27,218 nt of DNA from Candidatus Methanomethylophilaceae archaeon. GTDB lineage: Archaea; Thermoplasmatota; Thermoplasmata; Methanomassiliicoccales; Methanomethylophilaceae. Every line of letters starts with the position of its first letter. The stretch's first letter is position 1. The stretch covers positions 1 to 27,218 of the forward strand of contig JAFVET010000107.1 in assembly GCA_017475875.1 (NCBI GenBank), written 5' to 3'. The notes beneath the pieces were generated by a model. It searched no databases, had not been told where the DNA came from, and saw only the letters and a list, made by a program, of their open reading frames with translations. Made by a program: the position numbers and the translations under genes. This document shows, one piece after another, positions 16,208-24,100 of the stretch.

Positions 16208-16902
16208 AGTACCCCCTCCCCGCAGACCATGCCGTGCGGATCCGCGTGTATCTCGTGCACGCAGCGGTCGACCCTCACCATGCGGTTGACCAGATCCTCC
16301 ACACCCTCGACCTCGTGCGTGACCATCATGACCGTGACGCCGTCGGACCTCGCCTTCGCGAGGATCTCGTAGACCCCTGCCTTCATCTCGGGATCCAGGC
16401 TGGCCGTGGGCTCGTCCAGAAGGAGCATCTTGGGATGCGACACCAACGCCCTCGCCAGGAGCGTGCGCTGCATCTGTCCCCCCGAGAGGTCACCGATCCT
16501 CCTGTCGGCGAAGGCCGAGACCCCCGTGTACTCCATCACCTCCTCGACGGACCCCGTATCCTTGGAAAAGGGCGAGAGGCCCTGGCGGGAACGGAGGCCC
16601 ATCGCAACCACTTCACGGGCGAGTACGGGATATTTACGGTCGAAGGAACCGAACTGCGGCACGTAGCCTATCTCCCTGCATCCTTTGGACGGCGACGTGC
16701 CCATGACCTCGACGGTGCCCTTCGAGGGGGTGATTATCCCGAGCACGGTGCGGAACAGGGTGGTCTTGCCACCGCCGTTGGGTCCCACGACCGCCATGAA
16801 GTCGCCTTCCCTAAGCTCCAGGTCCACGTCTCTGATAATGTCAGCTCCGCCGTACCCGGCGGAGACGCCTTTCATCGATACCAACGGTGAAGCCATCCTC
16901 AC
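16204..16902 (-). CDS. znuC: Zinc/manganese ABC transporter ATPase (ZnuC family)
   Basis: The 232-aa protein has Walker A GPNGGGKTT (40-48), Q-loop YVPQ (80-83) in the family context REIGYVPQFGSFDRKYP, signature LSGGQMQR (139-146), Walker B MLLLDEP (159-165) and H-loop H196. The FDRKYP and MGLRSR segments are characteristic of the Mn/Zn ATPases. The start is a GTG at 16902 overlapping the znuA stop; an ATG two codons later (16896) is an alternative. All catalytic motifs are intact, in contrast to the His Q-loop of the other ABC ATPase in this window. Confidence 0.93.
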   Translation of the reverse strand: MRMASPLVSMKGVSAGYGGADIIRDVDLELREGDFMAVVGPNGGGKTTLFRTVLGIITPSKGTVEVMGTSPSKGCREIGYVPQFGSFDRKYPVLAREVVAMGLRSRQGLSPFSKDTGSVEEVMEYTGVSAFADRRIGDLSGGQMQRTLLARALVSHPKMLLLDEPTASLDPEMKAGVYEILAKARSDGVTVMMVTHEVEGVEDLVNRMVRVDRCVHEIHADPHGMVCGEGVL

Positions 16903-17822
16903 ACCTCCAGGTCGGATTCCAGGAACGAGAGGAACTCCGAAACCGAACTTAACATATCATCCGCGGTCGGGTTGACCACGTGGACCGCGATCCCCGCCTC
17001 GGTGAGGGCCGCACGTCCCTCATATCCCTCGTCGGTGGTGGAGACGTACACCGACCTGCAACCCTCCCCCCTCACGATCGCCACCGCCTCTGCGGGACTG
17101 ACCTCCCCGTCCTCCTCGACGGATTCCTGGTGGAGATCCGCTCCGAACCTGGCGACGTACTGTTCTATCAGGTACTGCCACGCCGGGTGCCACACCATCA
17201 CATGCACGTGGGCGTCTCCGACCTTCGATGCGATGGCAGCCATCTTCTCATCTACTGCGTCGGCCCTGGCCTCGTACGCCTTAAGGTTGGAAGCGTACTC
17301 TGACGCGTGAATCGGGTCCGCTTCTGAAACGACGTCCGCCACGAGGGCGGCGACCTTCCTCAGGATGTCCGGTGAGGTCCATATGTGCGGGTCCGTGGCG
17401 GATTCCTCCTCGTGGTCGTCCCCATCGTCGTGGTGGTGATGGGTGTTCGGAAGCGGGACGTACCCTATCGATGAAGAGATGTCTATAATCTTGACCGAAG
17501 ACGGGATGTCCCTGGTCACCGAGTCGAAGAACGCGGTCTCCCACTCCACCCCGGCCCCTATCTTGAAGTACATGACGGTTCCGTAGAGGTCGGATATGTT
17601 GCTTGGAGTGGAATACGCCTCGTGGGGGCTGACATTGGACCCCATCATCGAGACGACCCGGTAGTTGTCCCCGACGATCTCCTCCACTATGTCCTTCTCC
17701 CATCCCATCGTGACCGAGATGGTGTCCTTGTCGTCTCCGTCGCCGTTGATGAAGAGCAGACCGCCCATCCCTATCGCGAACACCGCCGCGATCACCGCGG
17801 CGGCCAAAGCCGTCATGTTCAT
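16899..17822 (-). CDS. znuA: Zinc-binding protein of ABC importer (ZnuA family)
   Basis: The 307-aa protein has an uncleaved-looking or signal-type N-terminal helix (residues 3-25) followed by the ZnuA fold. Likely metal ligands are H67 in SPHEAY, H146 in DPHIWTS and H212 in MVWHPAWQYL. Between the first two is the histidine/aspartate-rich loop HHHHDDGDDHEEE (128-140), diagnostic for zinc-specific ZnuA over manganese homologues. No lipobox Cys is present, so it is held by the N-terminal helix or is free in the pseudoperiplasm. It is the first gene of a znuA-znuC-znuB operon with overlaps at both junctions. The TATA-like TTTTAATAAT is 20-30 nt upstream of the ATG and a duplicated operator-like element lies just beyond it. 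Confidence 0.93.
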   Translation of the reverse strand: MNMTALAAAVIAAVFAIGMGGLLFINGDGDDKDTISVTMGWEKDIVEEIVGDNYRVVSMMGSNVSPHEAYSTPSNISDLYGTVMYFKIGAGVEWETAFFDSVTRDIPSSVKIIDISSSIGYVPLPNTHHHHDDGDDHEEESATDPHIWTSPDILRKVAALVADVVSEADPIHASEYASNLKAYEARADAVDEKMAAIASKVGDAHVHVMVWHPAWQYLIEQYVARFGADLHQESVEEDGEVSPAEAVAIVRGEGCRSVYVSTTDEGYEGRAALTEAGIAVHVVNPTADDMLSSVSEFLSFLESDLEV

Positions 17823-17842
17823 GGGGACCGCTTCCGAAAACC

Positions 17843-17924
17843 ATTATTAAAACGGTATGGTGATGTTATTAACCGTACGGAGTTCGAAGGTCCGAATGTT
17901 AATAACCTGGACGCCGAAGGTCCG
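17843..17924. promoter_or_regulatory. Duplicated operator-like element between znuA and the Cys-rich gene
   Basis: Two nearly identical 12-mers, ATGTTATTAACC (17863-17874) and ATGTTAATAACC (17896-17907), lie 33 bp apart, about three helical turns. Each contains GTTAWTAAC, a near-perfect palindrome. Each is followed by an exact copy of CGAAGGTCCG (17885-17894 and 17915-17924). The first 12-mer abuts the znuA TATA (17843-17852), and the array ends just before the TATA-like GTTATATC (about 17929-17936) of the divergent gene. This is a good candidate binding array for a metal-responsive repressor of the DtxR/MntR or ArsR kind. Confidence 0.6.
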
Positions 17925-17959
17925 TGACGGTTATATCGGTGCACGTCGGTCAAGGGGAC

Positions 17960-18103
17960 ATGGCTGAATTGGAACCGGAATGTCCATGCAAGAACACGAA
18001 CTGCCCGAGGCACGGAAACTGCCGCGAATGCGTCAGGTTCCACGTGTCACAGGGCAAGAAACCACCGGCGTGCCTGCGCATCCAGTGGACCGAGTATCCC
18101 TGA
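17960..18103 (+). CDS. 47-aa Cys-rich putative metal-binding protein
   Basis: Translation from the ATG at 17960 gives MAELEPECPCKNTNCPRHGN, then CRECVRFHVSQGKKPPACLR and a short tail, ending in TGA. Six cysteines (8, 10, 15, 21, 24, 38) and H18/H28 form the pattern CxC-x4-C-x5-C-x2-C-x3-H-x9-C. This resembles small Cys-rich domains of unknown function in clostridia and methanogens with GxCxEC and PxC motifs (I recall the DUF6485 type, not verified). A TATA-like GTTATATC about 25 nt upstream and an AAGGGG-type site precede the ATG. It is divergent from znuA across a duplicated operator-like array, so a role in zinc homeostasis, storage or sensing is plausible but inferred. Confidence 0.72.
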   Translation: MAELEPECPCKNTNCPRHGNCRECVRFHVSQGKKPPACLRIQWTEYP

Positions 18104-18158
18104 AAGAAGGTGAGGGTCGACGGCCTCCCCGCACAGCCCGCCTCCCACCAGCGAGGCC

Positions 18159-18557
18159 GTGTCGAAGTCGATGAAGAGCAACAAGGGGAAAGGCACCAGC
18201 CCGGAGCTGAAGGTCCGCCGGATGCTCCGGGACATGGGTTACCCCGGATACCGCCTGAACTGGAAGAAGGCACCCGGGAAGCCAGACATAACCTATCCCG
18301 GCAGAAGGATCGCGATATTCGTCAACGGATGCTTCTGGCACCGCTGCCCCAACTGCGCCCTGTCACTCCCGAAGTCTCACACCGAGTTCTGGAAGGCGAA
18401 GTTCGACCGGAACGTCGAGCGCGACAGACGCAACCTCGACGACCTCGAATCCGAAGGGTGGAGGGTGCTCGTGATCTGGGAATGCGAGATCAAAAAACAT
18501 CCCGACACCGTCGAGGGAGAGTTGCGGGAACTGTTGGAATCCTCGAAACCTCGGTAA
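18159..18557 (+). CDS. vsr: Very-short-patch repair (Vsr) mismatch endonuclease
   Basis: The 132-aa protein has the Vsr core. KGTSPELKVRRMLRDMG aligns with the N-terminal helix; GKPDITYPGRRIAIFVNGCFW, split by the catalytic Asp (D43), leads into the FVNGCFWHRCPNC zinc/active-site region (C58, H61, C63, C66). FWKAKFDRNVERDRRNLDDL and GWRVLVIWECE complete the fold. Vsr nicks 5' of the T in T-G mismatches made by deamination of 5-methylcytosine, normally beside a Dcm-type methyltransferase; none is in this window. The GTG at 18159 keeps the KSMKSNKGKGT segment that aligns with homologues; an ATG at 18171 is the alternative. Frame continuity upstream suggests the original N-terminus may have been longer. 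The 3' half overlaps the convergent deaminase gene. Confidence 0.9.
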   Translation: MSKSMKSNKGKGTSPELKVRRMLRDMGYPGYRLNWKKAPGKPDITYPGRRIAIFVNGCFWHRCPNCALSLPKSHTEFWKAKFDRNVERDRRNLDDLESEGWRVLVIWECEIKKHPDTVEGELRELLESSKPR

Positions 18558-19018
18558 ATCACGCCGTCCCTGTCGCGGTACTCGTAGAACGGTTCGAGAT
18601 AGCCGTCGAATGTAACCCTGTCGGACGGCGTGAGATCCTCCCCGTTGCGCAGCGCGTCTATCATCTTCTGGTCCCTGAAGCCGAGGACATCCTCGGTCTC
18701 CTTCATCGACGCTGCGAAAACCACCCTTCCCACGTTGGCCCAGGCTATGGCCGCGCGACACATCGGACACGGTTCCGATGATGTGTAAAGGGTACATCCG
18801 GAGAGGTCGAATGTCTTCATGCGGGAGCACGCGTCGCGTATCGCGACGACCTCCCCATGGGCGGTCGGATCGCTCTCCGTGAGGACGCGGTTGTGCCCCC
18901 TCCCCACGACGTCGCCGTCACGTACTATGACGCAGCCGAACGGGCCGCCGTGACCGGCGCGGATGCCTTCGAAGGCCTCGTCCACGGCCATTTTCAGGAA
19001 ACGCTCGTCGGAATCCAT
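18377..19018 (-). CDS. Guanine/cytidine-type nucleoside deaminase with unusual C-terminal extension
   Basis: The 213-aa frame starts at the ATG at 19016-19018, about 26 nt from a TATA-like element; a TTG at 19033 is less likely. The zinc-dependent deaminase motifs are HGE (54-56) with catalytic E56 and EPCPMC (82-87). The downstream SMKETEDVLGFRDQKMIDAL and FYEYRDRDG are close to GuaD-type guanine deaminases, which release xanthine and ammonia. Such enzymes are about 155-160 aa. Residues after about 162 (Ser/Arg-rich, SSRNSPSTVSGCFLISHSQI and onward) are encoded antisense to vsr and look non-native. The gene probably lost its original stop when vsr came to abut it. Confidence 0.88.
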   Translation of the reverse strand: MDSDERFLKMAVDEAFEGIRAGHGGPFGCVIVRDGDVVGRGHNRVLTESDPTAHGEVVAIRDACSRMKTFDLSGCTLYTSSEPCPMCRAAIAWANVGRVVFAASMKETEDVLGFRDQKMIDALRNGEDLTPSDRVTFDGYLEPFYEYRDRDGVIYRGFEDSNSSRNSPSTVSGCFLISHSQITSTLHPSDSRSSRLRLSRSTFRSNFAFQNSV

Positions 19019-19146
19019 GGCATCGAATCGCAACCATTGGATAAATCGGTAGCGTGCCGGGTGCGGACGTTCCTGACCGATAGATGCGGTTAGCGGGTAC
19101 CGGAATGGCGAGCAGGGGTTATCGTCGCATGCCCGTTGGATCGGCC

Positions 19147-19239
19147 ATGAGGAAAGTGGCCATCGGTGTCGATGGCTTCAAGGAGATCGGGAATGACGAC
19201 CTGTACTTCGTGGACGGATCTGCTCTAAGAAATTGGTAA
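19147..19239 (+). pseudogene. N-terminal remnant of an AAA-ATPase-like/PD-(D/E)XK family gene
   Basis: A 30-codon frame encodes MRKVAIGVDGFKEIGNDDLY and then FVDGSALRNW before TAA. This matches the opening of the archaeal/bacterial AAA-ATPase-like family (typical start K-L-P-I-G-x-x-D-F-x-x-[IL], then Y-x-Y-V-D-K-T). The remaining roughly 480 residues are absent, so it is a decayed fragment. The match rests on a short segment. Confidence 0.5.
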
Positions 19240-19243
19240 AAGG

Positions 19244-19276
19244 GAACAGGGAGGACGCGCCAAGCCCTCCCTGTTC
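19244..19276 (-). terminator. Terminator of the surface-protein operon
   Basis: An 11-bp perfect stem, GAACAGGGAGG (19244-19254) with CCTCCCTGTTC (19266-19276), starts 5 nt after the stop of the cohesin-like gene on the minus strand and is followed by CCCTTTTAC. Confidence 0.75.
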
Positions 19277-19281
19277 ATAAA

Positions 19282-21102
19282 TCAGGGATTCTTCCCCCTA
19301 TGCATAAGGAGCAGTGCCAGCACAGCAAGAACGACGATTACAATCACTATCACAAGAACGATTACAATCGGGAACCCGCCTCCCTCGGAAGCCGGCTCCA
19401 AAGCCGACCACTGGGCAGACATTTCTCCCGTGGGAGATGACGATGTTAGTGTGACACGGTCCCCTTGATGGTACATCTTTCCCTCATAGGTCCAACCGTC
19501 GAATGACATACCCTGACGTACGGGAACGGTCGAAGGAACGGTGAACGTCTCCGACGCGTTGCTCGATGACAATACGATATCGGAAGGCGCCCCGGTCCCC
19601 CCGTTGGCATTGAACGAGAGCTTGTAAGTGTACGTTTCGGCCGGGACGACTTCCCAGTTCGCTGTCAAGGTGACGGATGGCGACGAACTGGTCAAAGTGA
19701 TGGAACCGCCCTGGGCATACGTCCTGCCTCCATAGGCCCACCCCGAGAACGAACTGCCGTCCTTGACGGGTACGGTCGAAGGGATCTGGAACGTGTGGCT
19801 GCCCTCGATCGATACATACGTCATCGTCGACGGAGCGCCCGATCCGCCGTTGGGATCGAATGCAAGGGGGTAGGTGTATGATGCGGAAGGAACGTCTGTC
19901 CAACTGGCGGTCAGCGTAGCCGACGGTGACGAACTCGTCAACGTGATGGAACCTCCCGGATTGTACGTCCGTCCAGCGTGGGACCATCCCGCGAACGTGC
20001 TCCCGTCCTTGGTCGGGATGCCGACTGGTATCGTGAAGGTGTATTGCTGTGCCGTCACCGAAACGGATATGGGTGCGGGTGCACCGGATCCACCGTTCGC
20101 ATCGAATGACAGCGTGTACGTATACGATTCCGCGGGGTCAGCGGTCCACTGTGCGACCAGTTTCGTTGTAGGTGATGAACTCGTAAGGCTCAGTTCGTCC
20201 CCGGGTTGGTACGTCCTACCTCCGTAGGACCAGCCGGAGAACGAGTTCCCGGCCTTTGTGGGAACCGTGGCTGGAATCTGGAAGATCTGGCTAGTCTCTG
20301 TAGTCGTCACCGGTTCGACGTATACTGCACCGGTCCCGCCATCCAGATCGAAATCTACAGAATATGTGTAGGTCCGGGCCCACAGAGCGCTGAGGGTCGC
20401 TGAGGGATTGGATGAACCCAACGTGATCACATCGCCTGCGTGATAGGTGGAGCCCCCATACGACCATCCCGCAAAGGCATACCCGTTGCGGAACGGTTCG
20501 ATGCTGGAGACGACCATCTCGACCGACGACGAGACGCTGTGGACGGACTGTCTGGAAGGCGGCTGATTACCGCCGTTAGCATCGTACGTCAGGGAATACT
20601 CTGTGCTCTGAGAGGAGGGAGCCTCCACGTGCACCGTCGCATCGGTGATATGAACATCGAGCGTCGTCAACCCGGTTTCGTCCGACGGATCGTACATGAT
20701 CGCCTCGCTGGCGATGTCGCCCTCGAACAAAGCTCTGACATGAAGGTCCCCAGTCGCCGAAGGATCGATTCTGAACGAAAGCACCGCCAGAACACCGGTG
20801 TCTTCCACGTTGTAAGCGCCGTCGGCTTCCGACCAGACGACGAATTGGTTGGGTTCGGCGGAACCGATGTCGCCGGCCCTCGAACCCATGTACTCGAGGC
20901 CGGGATCGGCCTCGTAACCGAATCTCAGAACGAAATACCCCGGGTTCTCCACCAGGCGTACTTCGATGTCCACCGTGTCCCCCGGCGCCCCGGAGACGGA
21001 GCCGAACTCCGCCTCCAGGACGGGGGCGGCGCCCTCCGAGGAGGGCACCAGGAGGACCAGCAGCGTCAAGGCTGCTACGAAGGCCCCCCTGAGAAGTTTC
21101 AT
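19282..21102 (-). CDS. Membrane-anchored surface protein: cohesin-like domain plus five Listeria-Bacteroides repeats
   Basis: The 606-aa protein has a signal peptide (1-24, [20 protein letters not shown]), a cohesin-like beta domain (about 28-158), five related repeats of about 78-80 aa (about 168-570), and a C-terminal anchor ([20 protein letters not shown], then MHRGKNP). The cohesin call rests on [20 protein letters not shown], the [20 protein letters not shown] segment, and [18 protein letters not shown], which follow the order G-x-x-V-x-V-x-V, LxYDxxL, and G-x-L-x-x-L-x-F of cohesins. Each repeat carries DANGG near its start, FxGWxYGGRTY in the middle and TLTSSSPS at the end, the InlB B-repeat (Flg_new) pattern of surface adhesins. 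It overlaps the giant adhesin stop by 4 nt and should be co-transcribed. It probably presents the cohesin outward on a repeat stalk. Confidence 0.85.
   Translation of the reverse strand: MKLLRGAFVAALTLLVLLVPSSEGAAPVLEAEFGSVSGAPGDTVDIEVRLVENPGYFVLRFGYEADPGLEYMGSRAGDIGSAEPNQFVVWSEADGAYNVEDTGVLAVLSFRIDPSATGDLHVRALFEGDIASEAIMYDPSDETGLTTLDVHITDATVHVEAPSSQSTEYSLTYDANGGNQPPSRQSVHSVSSSVEMVVSSIEPFRNGYAFAGWSYGGSTYHAGDVITLGSSNPSATLSALWARTYTYSVDFDLDGGTGAVYVEPVTTTETSQIFQIPATVPTKAGNSFSGWSYGGRTYQPGDELSLTSSSPTTKLVAQWTADPAESYTYTLSFDANGGSGAPAPISVSVTAQQYTFTIPVGIPTKDGSTFAGWSHAGRTYNPGGSITLTSSSPSATLTASWTDVPSASYTYPLAFDPNGGSGAPSTMTYVSIEGSHTFQIPSTVPVKDGSSFSGWAYGGRTYAQGGSITLTSSSPSVTLTANWEVVPAETYTYKLSFNANGGTGAPSDIVLSSSNASETFTVPSTVPVRQGMSFDGWTYEGKMYHQGDRVTLTSSSPTGEMSAQWSALEPASEGGGFPIVIVLVIVIVIVVLAVLALLLMHRGKNP
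19392..20601 (-). repeat. Five tandem Listeria-Bacteroides (InlB B-type) repeats
   Basis: Repeat starts can be seen at [47 protein letters not shown] and [12 protein letters not shown]. The last four are the most alike and share TYTY lead-ins and [14 protein letters not shown] ends, suggesting recent tandem duplication. Confidence 0.85.
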
Positions 21103-24100
21103 TCTCTCTTCCTCACGTAATAGTAGTACGCGGCTGCCACGACGACTATCAGCACGATCGCCACGACGACGATCCAGACCGGGAATCCTTCGGACTTCTC
21201 CGTCGATGGGTGGTAGTCGGCTGTCACTGCGAAGAGCGAGAAGTGGTCGGTGACGAAGACGACAGTACCGTCAGAGTATGTGAACGGCATCTCAGTGATG
21301 GTTCCGTCGTCAACGATGTAGAGGACATGGAGATCCTCGGTCGTCGCACCTTCCGGTATGGTGTAGTAGTATCTGATCTCGACCTTTCCGTTGAGATCGT
21401 GGATGGGCGTGGTTCCGTCAGCAGTGTCGATAGTGACTATCGCAGCGTCCCCGACGACCTTCCTCTGTGCCTCGGTCAACATGGACAAATCCCTGGTGAC
21501 CTGTACTACCAAGTTGTTCCTGGCCGCCTCAAGGGTGGTCATTGCTGACTTGTCTGGAACAAGCACGACGAAGCCGAAGTCGAGGTTGATCGTGAACCTG
21601 TCGTCCAGTTCCTCCAGGACTCCGGGTTCGACGGTCAGCCTGCCGTCGGAGGTCAGGGTGAGCGTCTCCGTCGCGGTGGCGCCGACATCTGAAAGCGCCC
21701 CCTTCAGCGAATCCGCCTGGGTCTTGATCTCCTCGAGCTTCTCCTCGGTCAGTTCGGTCGTGTTGACCTTGGTCTTGATCTCTGTCGTACCGCCGATGAC
21801 GGCGATATCGGTTGTAACCGACGAGTCCTTGCTGCTCGCGCTTCCGGTTACCGTGGCCTTTCCGTCGGCTATGACCGTACGGATGTTGACCTTGGTTCCG
21901 TCGGCGGAGACGGACTCCGACACGGTGGTCTCGGTCACCTTTCCGCCGGATACGGACACCGTGGTCACCTTGTTCGACGAGGAACCGTCGTCAGAGCTGG
22001 AGACGACGCTGGTGACTGTGTCCCTTCCGGTGGCTGTCTCTGTGACCGTCTGTTCGGTGCGGATCTCCGTCTTCACGGTCTTTCCGTCCTTGTCGGTGGC
22101 GGTCACGTTGGTGACTGTGGTCGACGAACCGTCAGCCTTGCTGACGGTACTGGTCTCTGTGGTGGTGATCGAACCGTCGGAACCGGTGGTCACGGCTGTC
22201 GTCTCGACGATTGCCGTTCCGTCGGCCTTCTGGGTCACGGTGGTGTGTGACTCGGTGTCGGCGAAGGCGCCGTCGGTCTGGGTGACCCTGGTCTCCGCCA
22301 CCGAGACGACCTTATTGCCGTACTCGGTGACCGTAACGGCGGATTCGGTCACGACGCCGGTGGGCGAGGTGACCTTGGTCTCCGTCTCCACCACGTCGGA
22401 TCCGTCGGCGGCGACGTAGGAGACGGTGGTGGTCTCCGTCTTCGTTCCGTCGGACGACGTGGTGGTACCGATAGTCACGGTCTCGACGGTGCCGTCGGGT
22501 TCGACGTTCACCGAGGTGACGTTTGTGGACTCCTCGGTGACGGTCCTTCCGAGACTGTCGGTCGTGGTGACCTTCGAGGTCTCGGTGACGGTTCCTTCGG
22601 GATCGACGACCGTGGTCTTCTCGACCTCGACCTTGGTCCCGTCGGATGAGACCGACTCGGAATCGGTTACCGTGGTGGCGGTTCCGTCGGAGGAGACGGT
22701 GGTTGTGCTTGTTGTCTCGGTGACCGTCGAGATTCCCTCCTTGGAGACCTCGGTGGTCTTCTCGGTGTCGACCATGCCGGTGTCCGTCTCGACGAGCACG
22801 GACTCGGTGACCTTGCTCGAACCGTCCGCGGACGATTCGGTAACGACGGTCGTGGTCTGCACGTTTCCGTCGGCGGTCTCCACAGTCACCGTCGTCTCGG
22901 TGGTCTCGAGGACGTTTCCGTTCCTGTCGGTGACCTCGGTGGTGTTGACCGTCTCGACCGTACCGTCGGGATTGACGGTCGTCTGCTCCTTCTCGGTGAC
23001 GGTCCCGGTGGGGCCGGTCGAGGAGGATTCGGTGGTCTCGGTGACGGTCCTGCTTCCGTCGGCGGCGGTCTCGGTCCTGGTCTCCTTGACGGTGTATCCG
23101 TCGGAGGTGACCTCGATGACCGTCTGCTCCCTGACGGAGGATCCGTCGGAGGACGTGGTCGAGGACTGCTCGACTGTCGTCTTGGTTCCGTCGGCGGACG
23201 TCGTGGTGTTGACGAATCCTTCGGTCTTCTCGGTGGTGACGTTTCCGTCCTTGTCGGTGACTGTGACGGTCGTCTCGGTCACCTTGTTGCCGTCCTTGTC
23301 GGTGGTCTCCTTGGACTGTTCGGTCCTCGAGGATCCGTCCGAGGAGGTGGTCGTGACGGTGGACTCCCTCACATCGTTGCCGAGGGCGTCGGTGGACTCC
23401 TTCTCGGTTACGGTGGTCTCTGTTACCGTGGTGGCGCCGTTGGGCGCGGTGGTCTCGGTTACCGTGGTGGTGGTAGTTCCGTCCTCGCCGGTGGTAGTGG
23501 TGGTGACCGTCTTGACGGTCGATCCGTCGTCGTTCTCCGAGACGGAATCGGTCTTCTCGACGACGTTGCCGTCGGAATCCACAGTGACCGTGGTCATGGA
23601 CTCGGTGACGGTCTTGTTGCCGTCCTTGTCCGTGGTCTCGACCTTGGTTTCCGTGGTGATCGTTCCGTCGGGGTTGACGGTGGTGGTCTCCCCGGTCTTC
23701 GAGGTTGTTCCGTCGGATCCGGTGGTCGTGGACTCCTTCTCGGTGACGGCGGTTCCGTCGGGGTTGACGGTGGTCGTGGATGTCGACTCGGTCTTCGAGG
23801 TGGTTCCGTCGGGGTTGACGGTCTCCTTCTCGGAGGTCGTGGTCACGTTTCCGTCCTTGTCGACCGTGGTGGTCTCCTCGGTCTTGACGACGGTTCCGTC
23901 GGAGGATGTCGTCTTGGACTCGGTCTGAGCCACCGTGGATCCGTCCGTTCCGGTGGTGACGGTGGTCGTGGTCTCCGTCTCCGTTACCGTCCTACCGGCG
24001 CGGTCCTTCTCGGTCTCCTTGGTCTCGGTAACCGAGTTGCCGTCCTTGTCGGTCACGGTCGTGACGGATGTCTCATTGGAGCTTCCGTCCTTGTCCGCGG

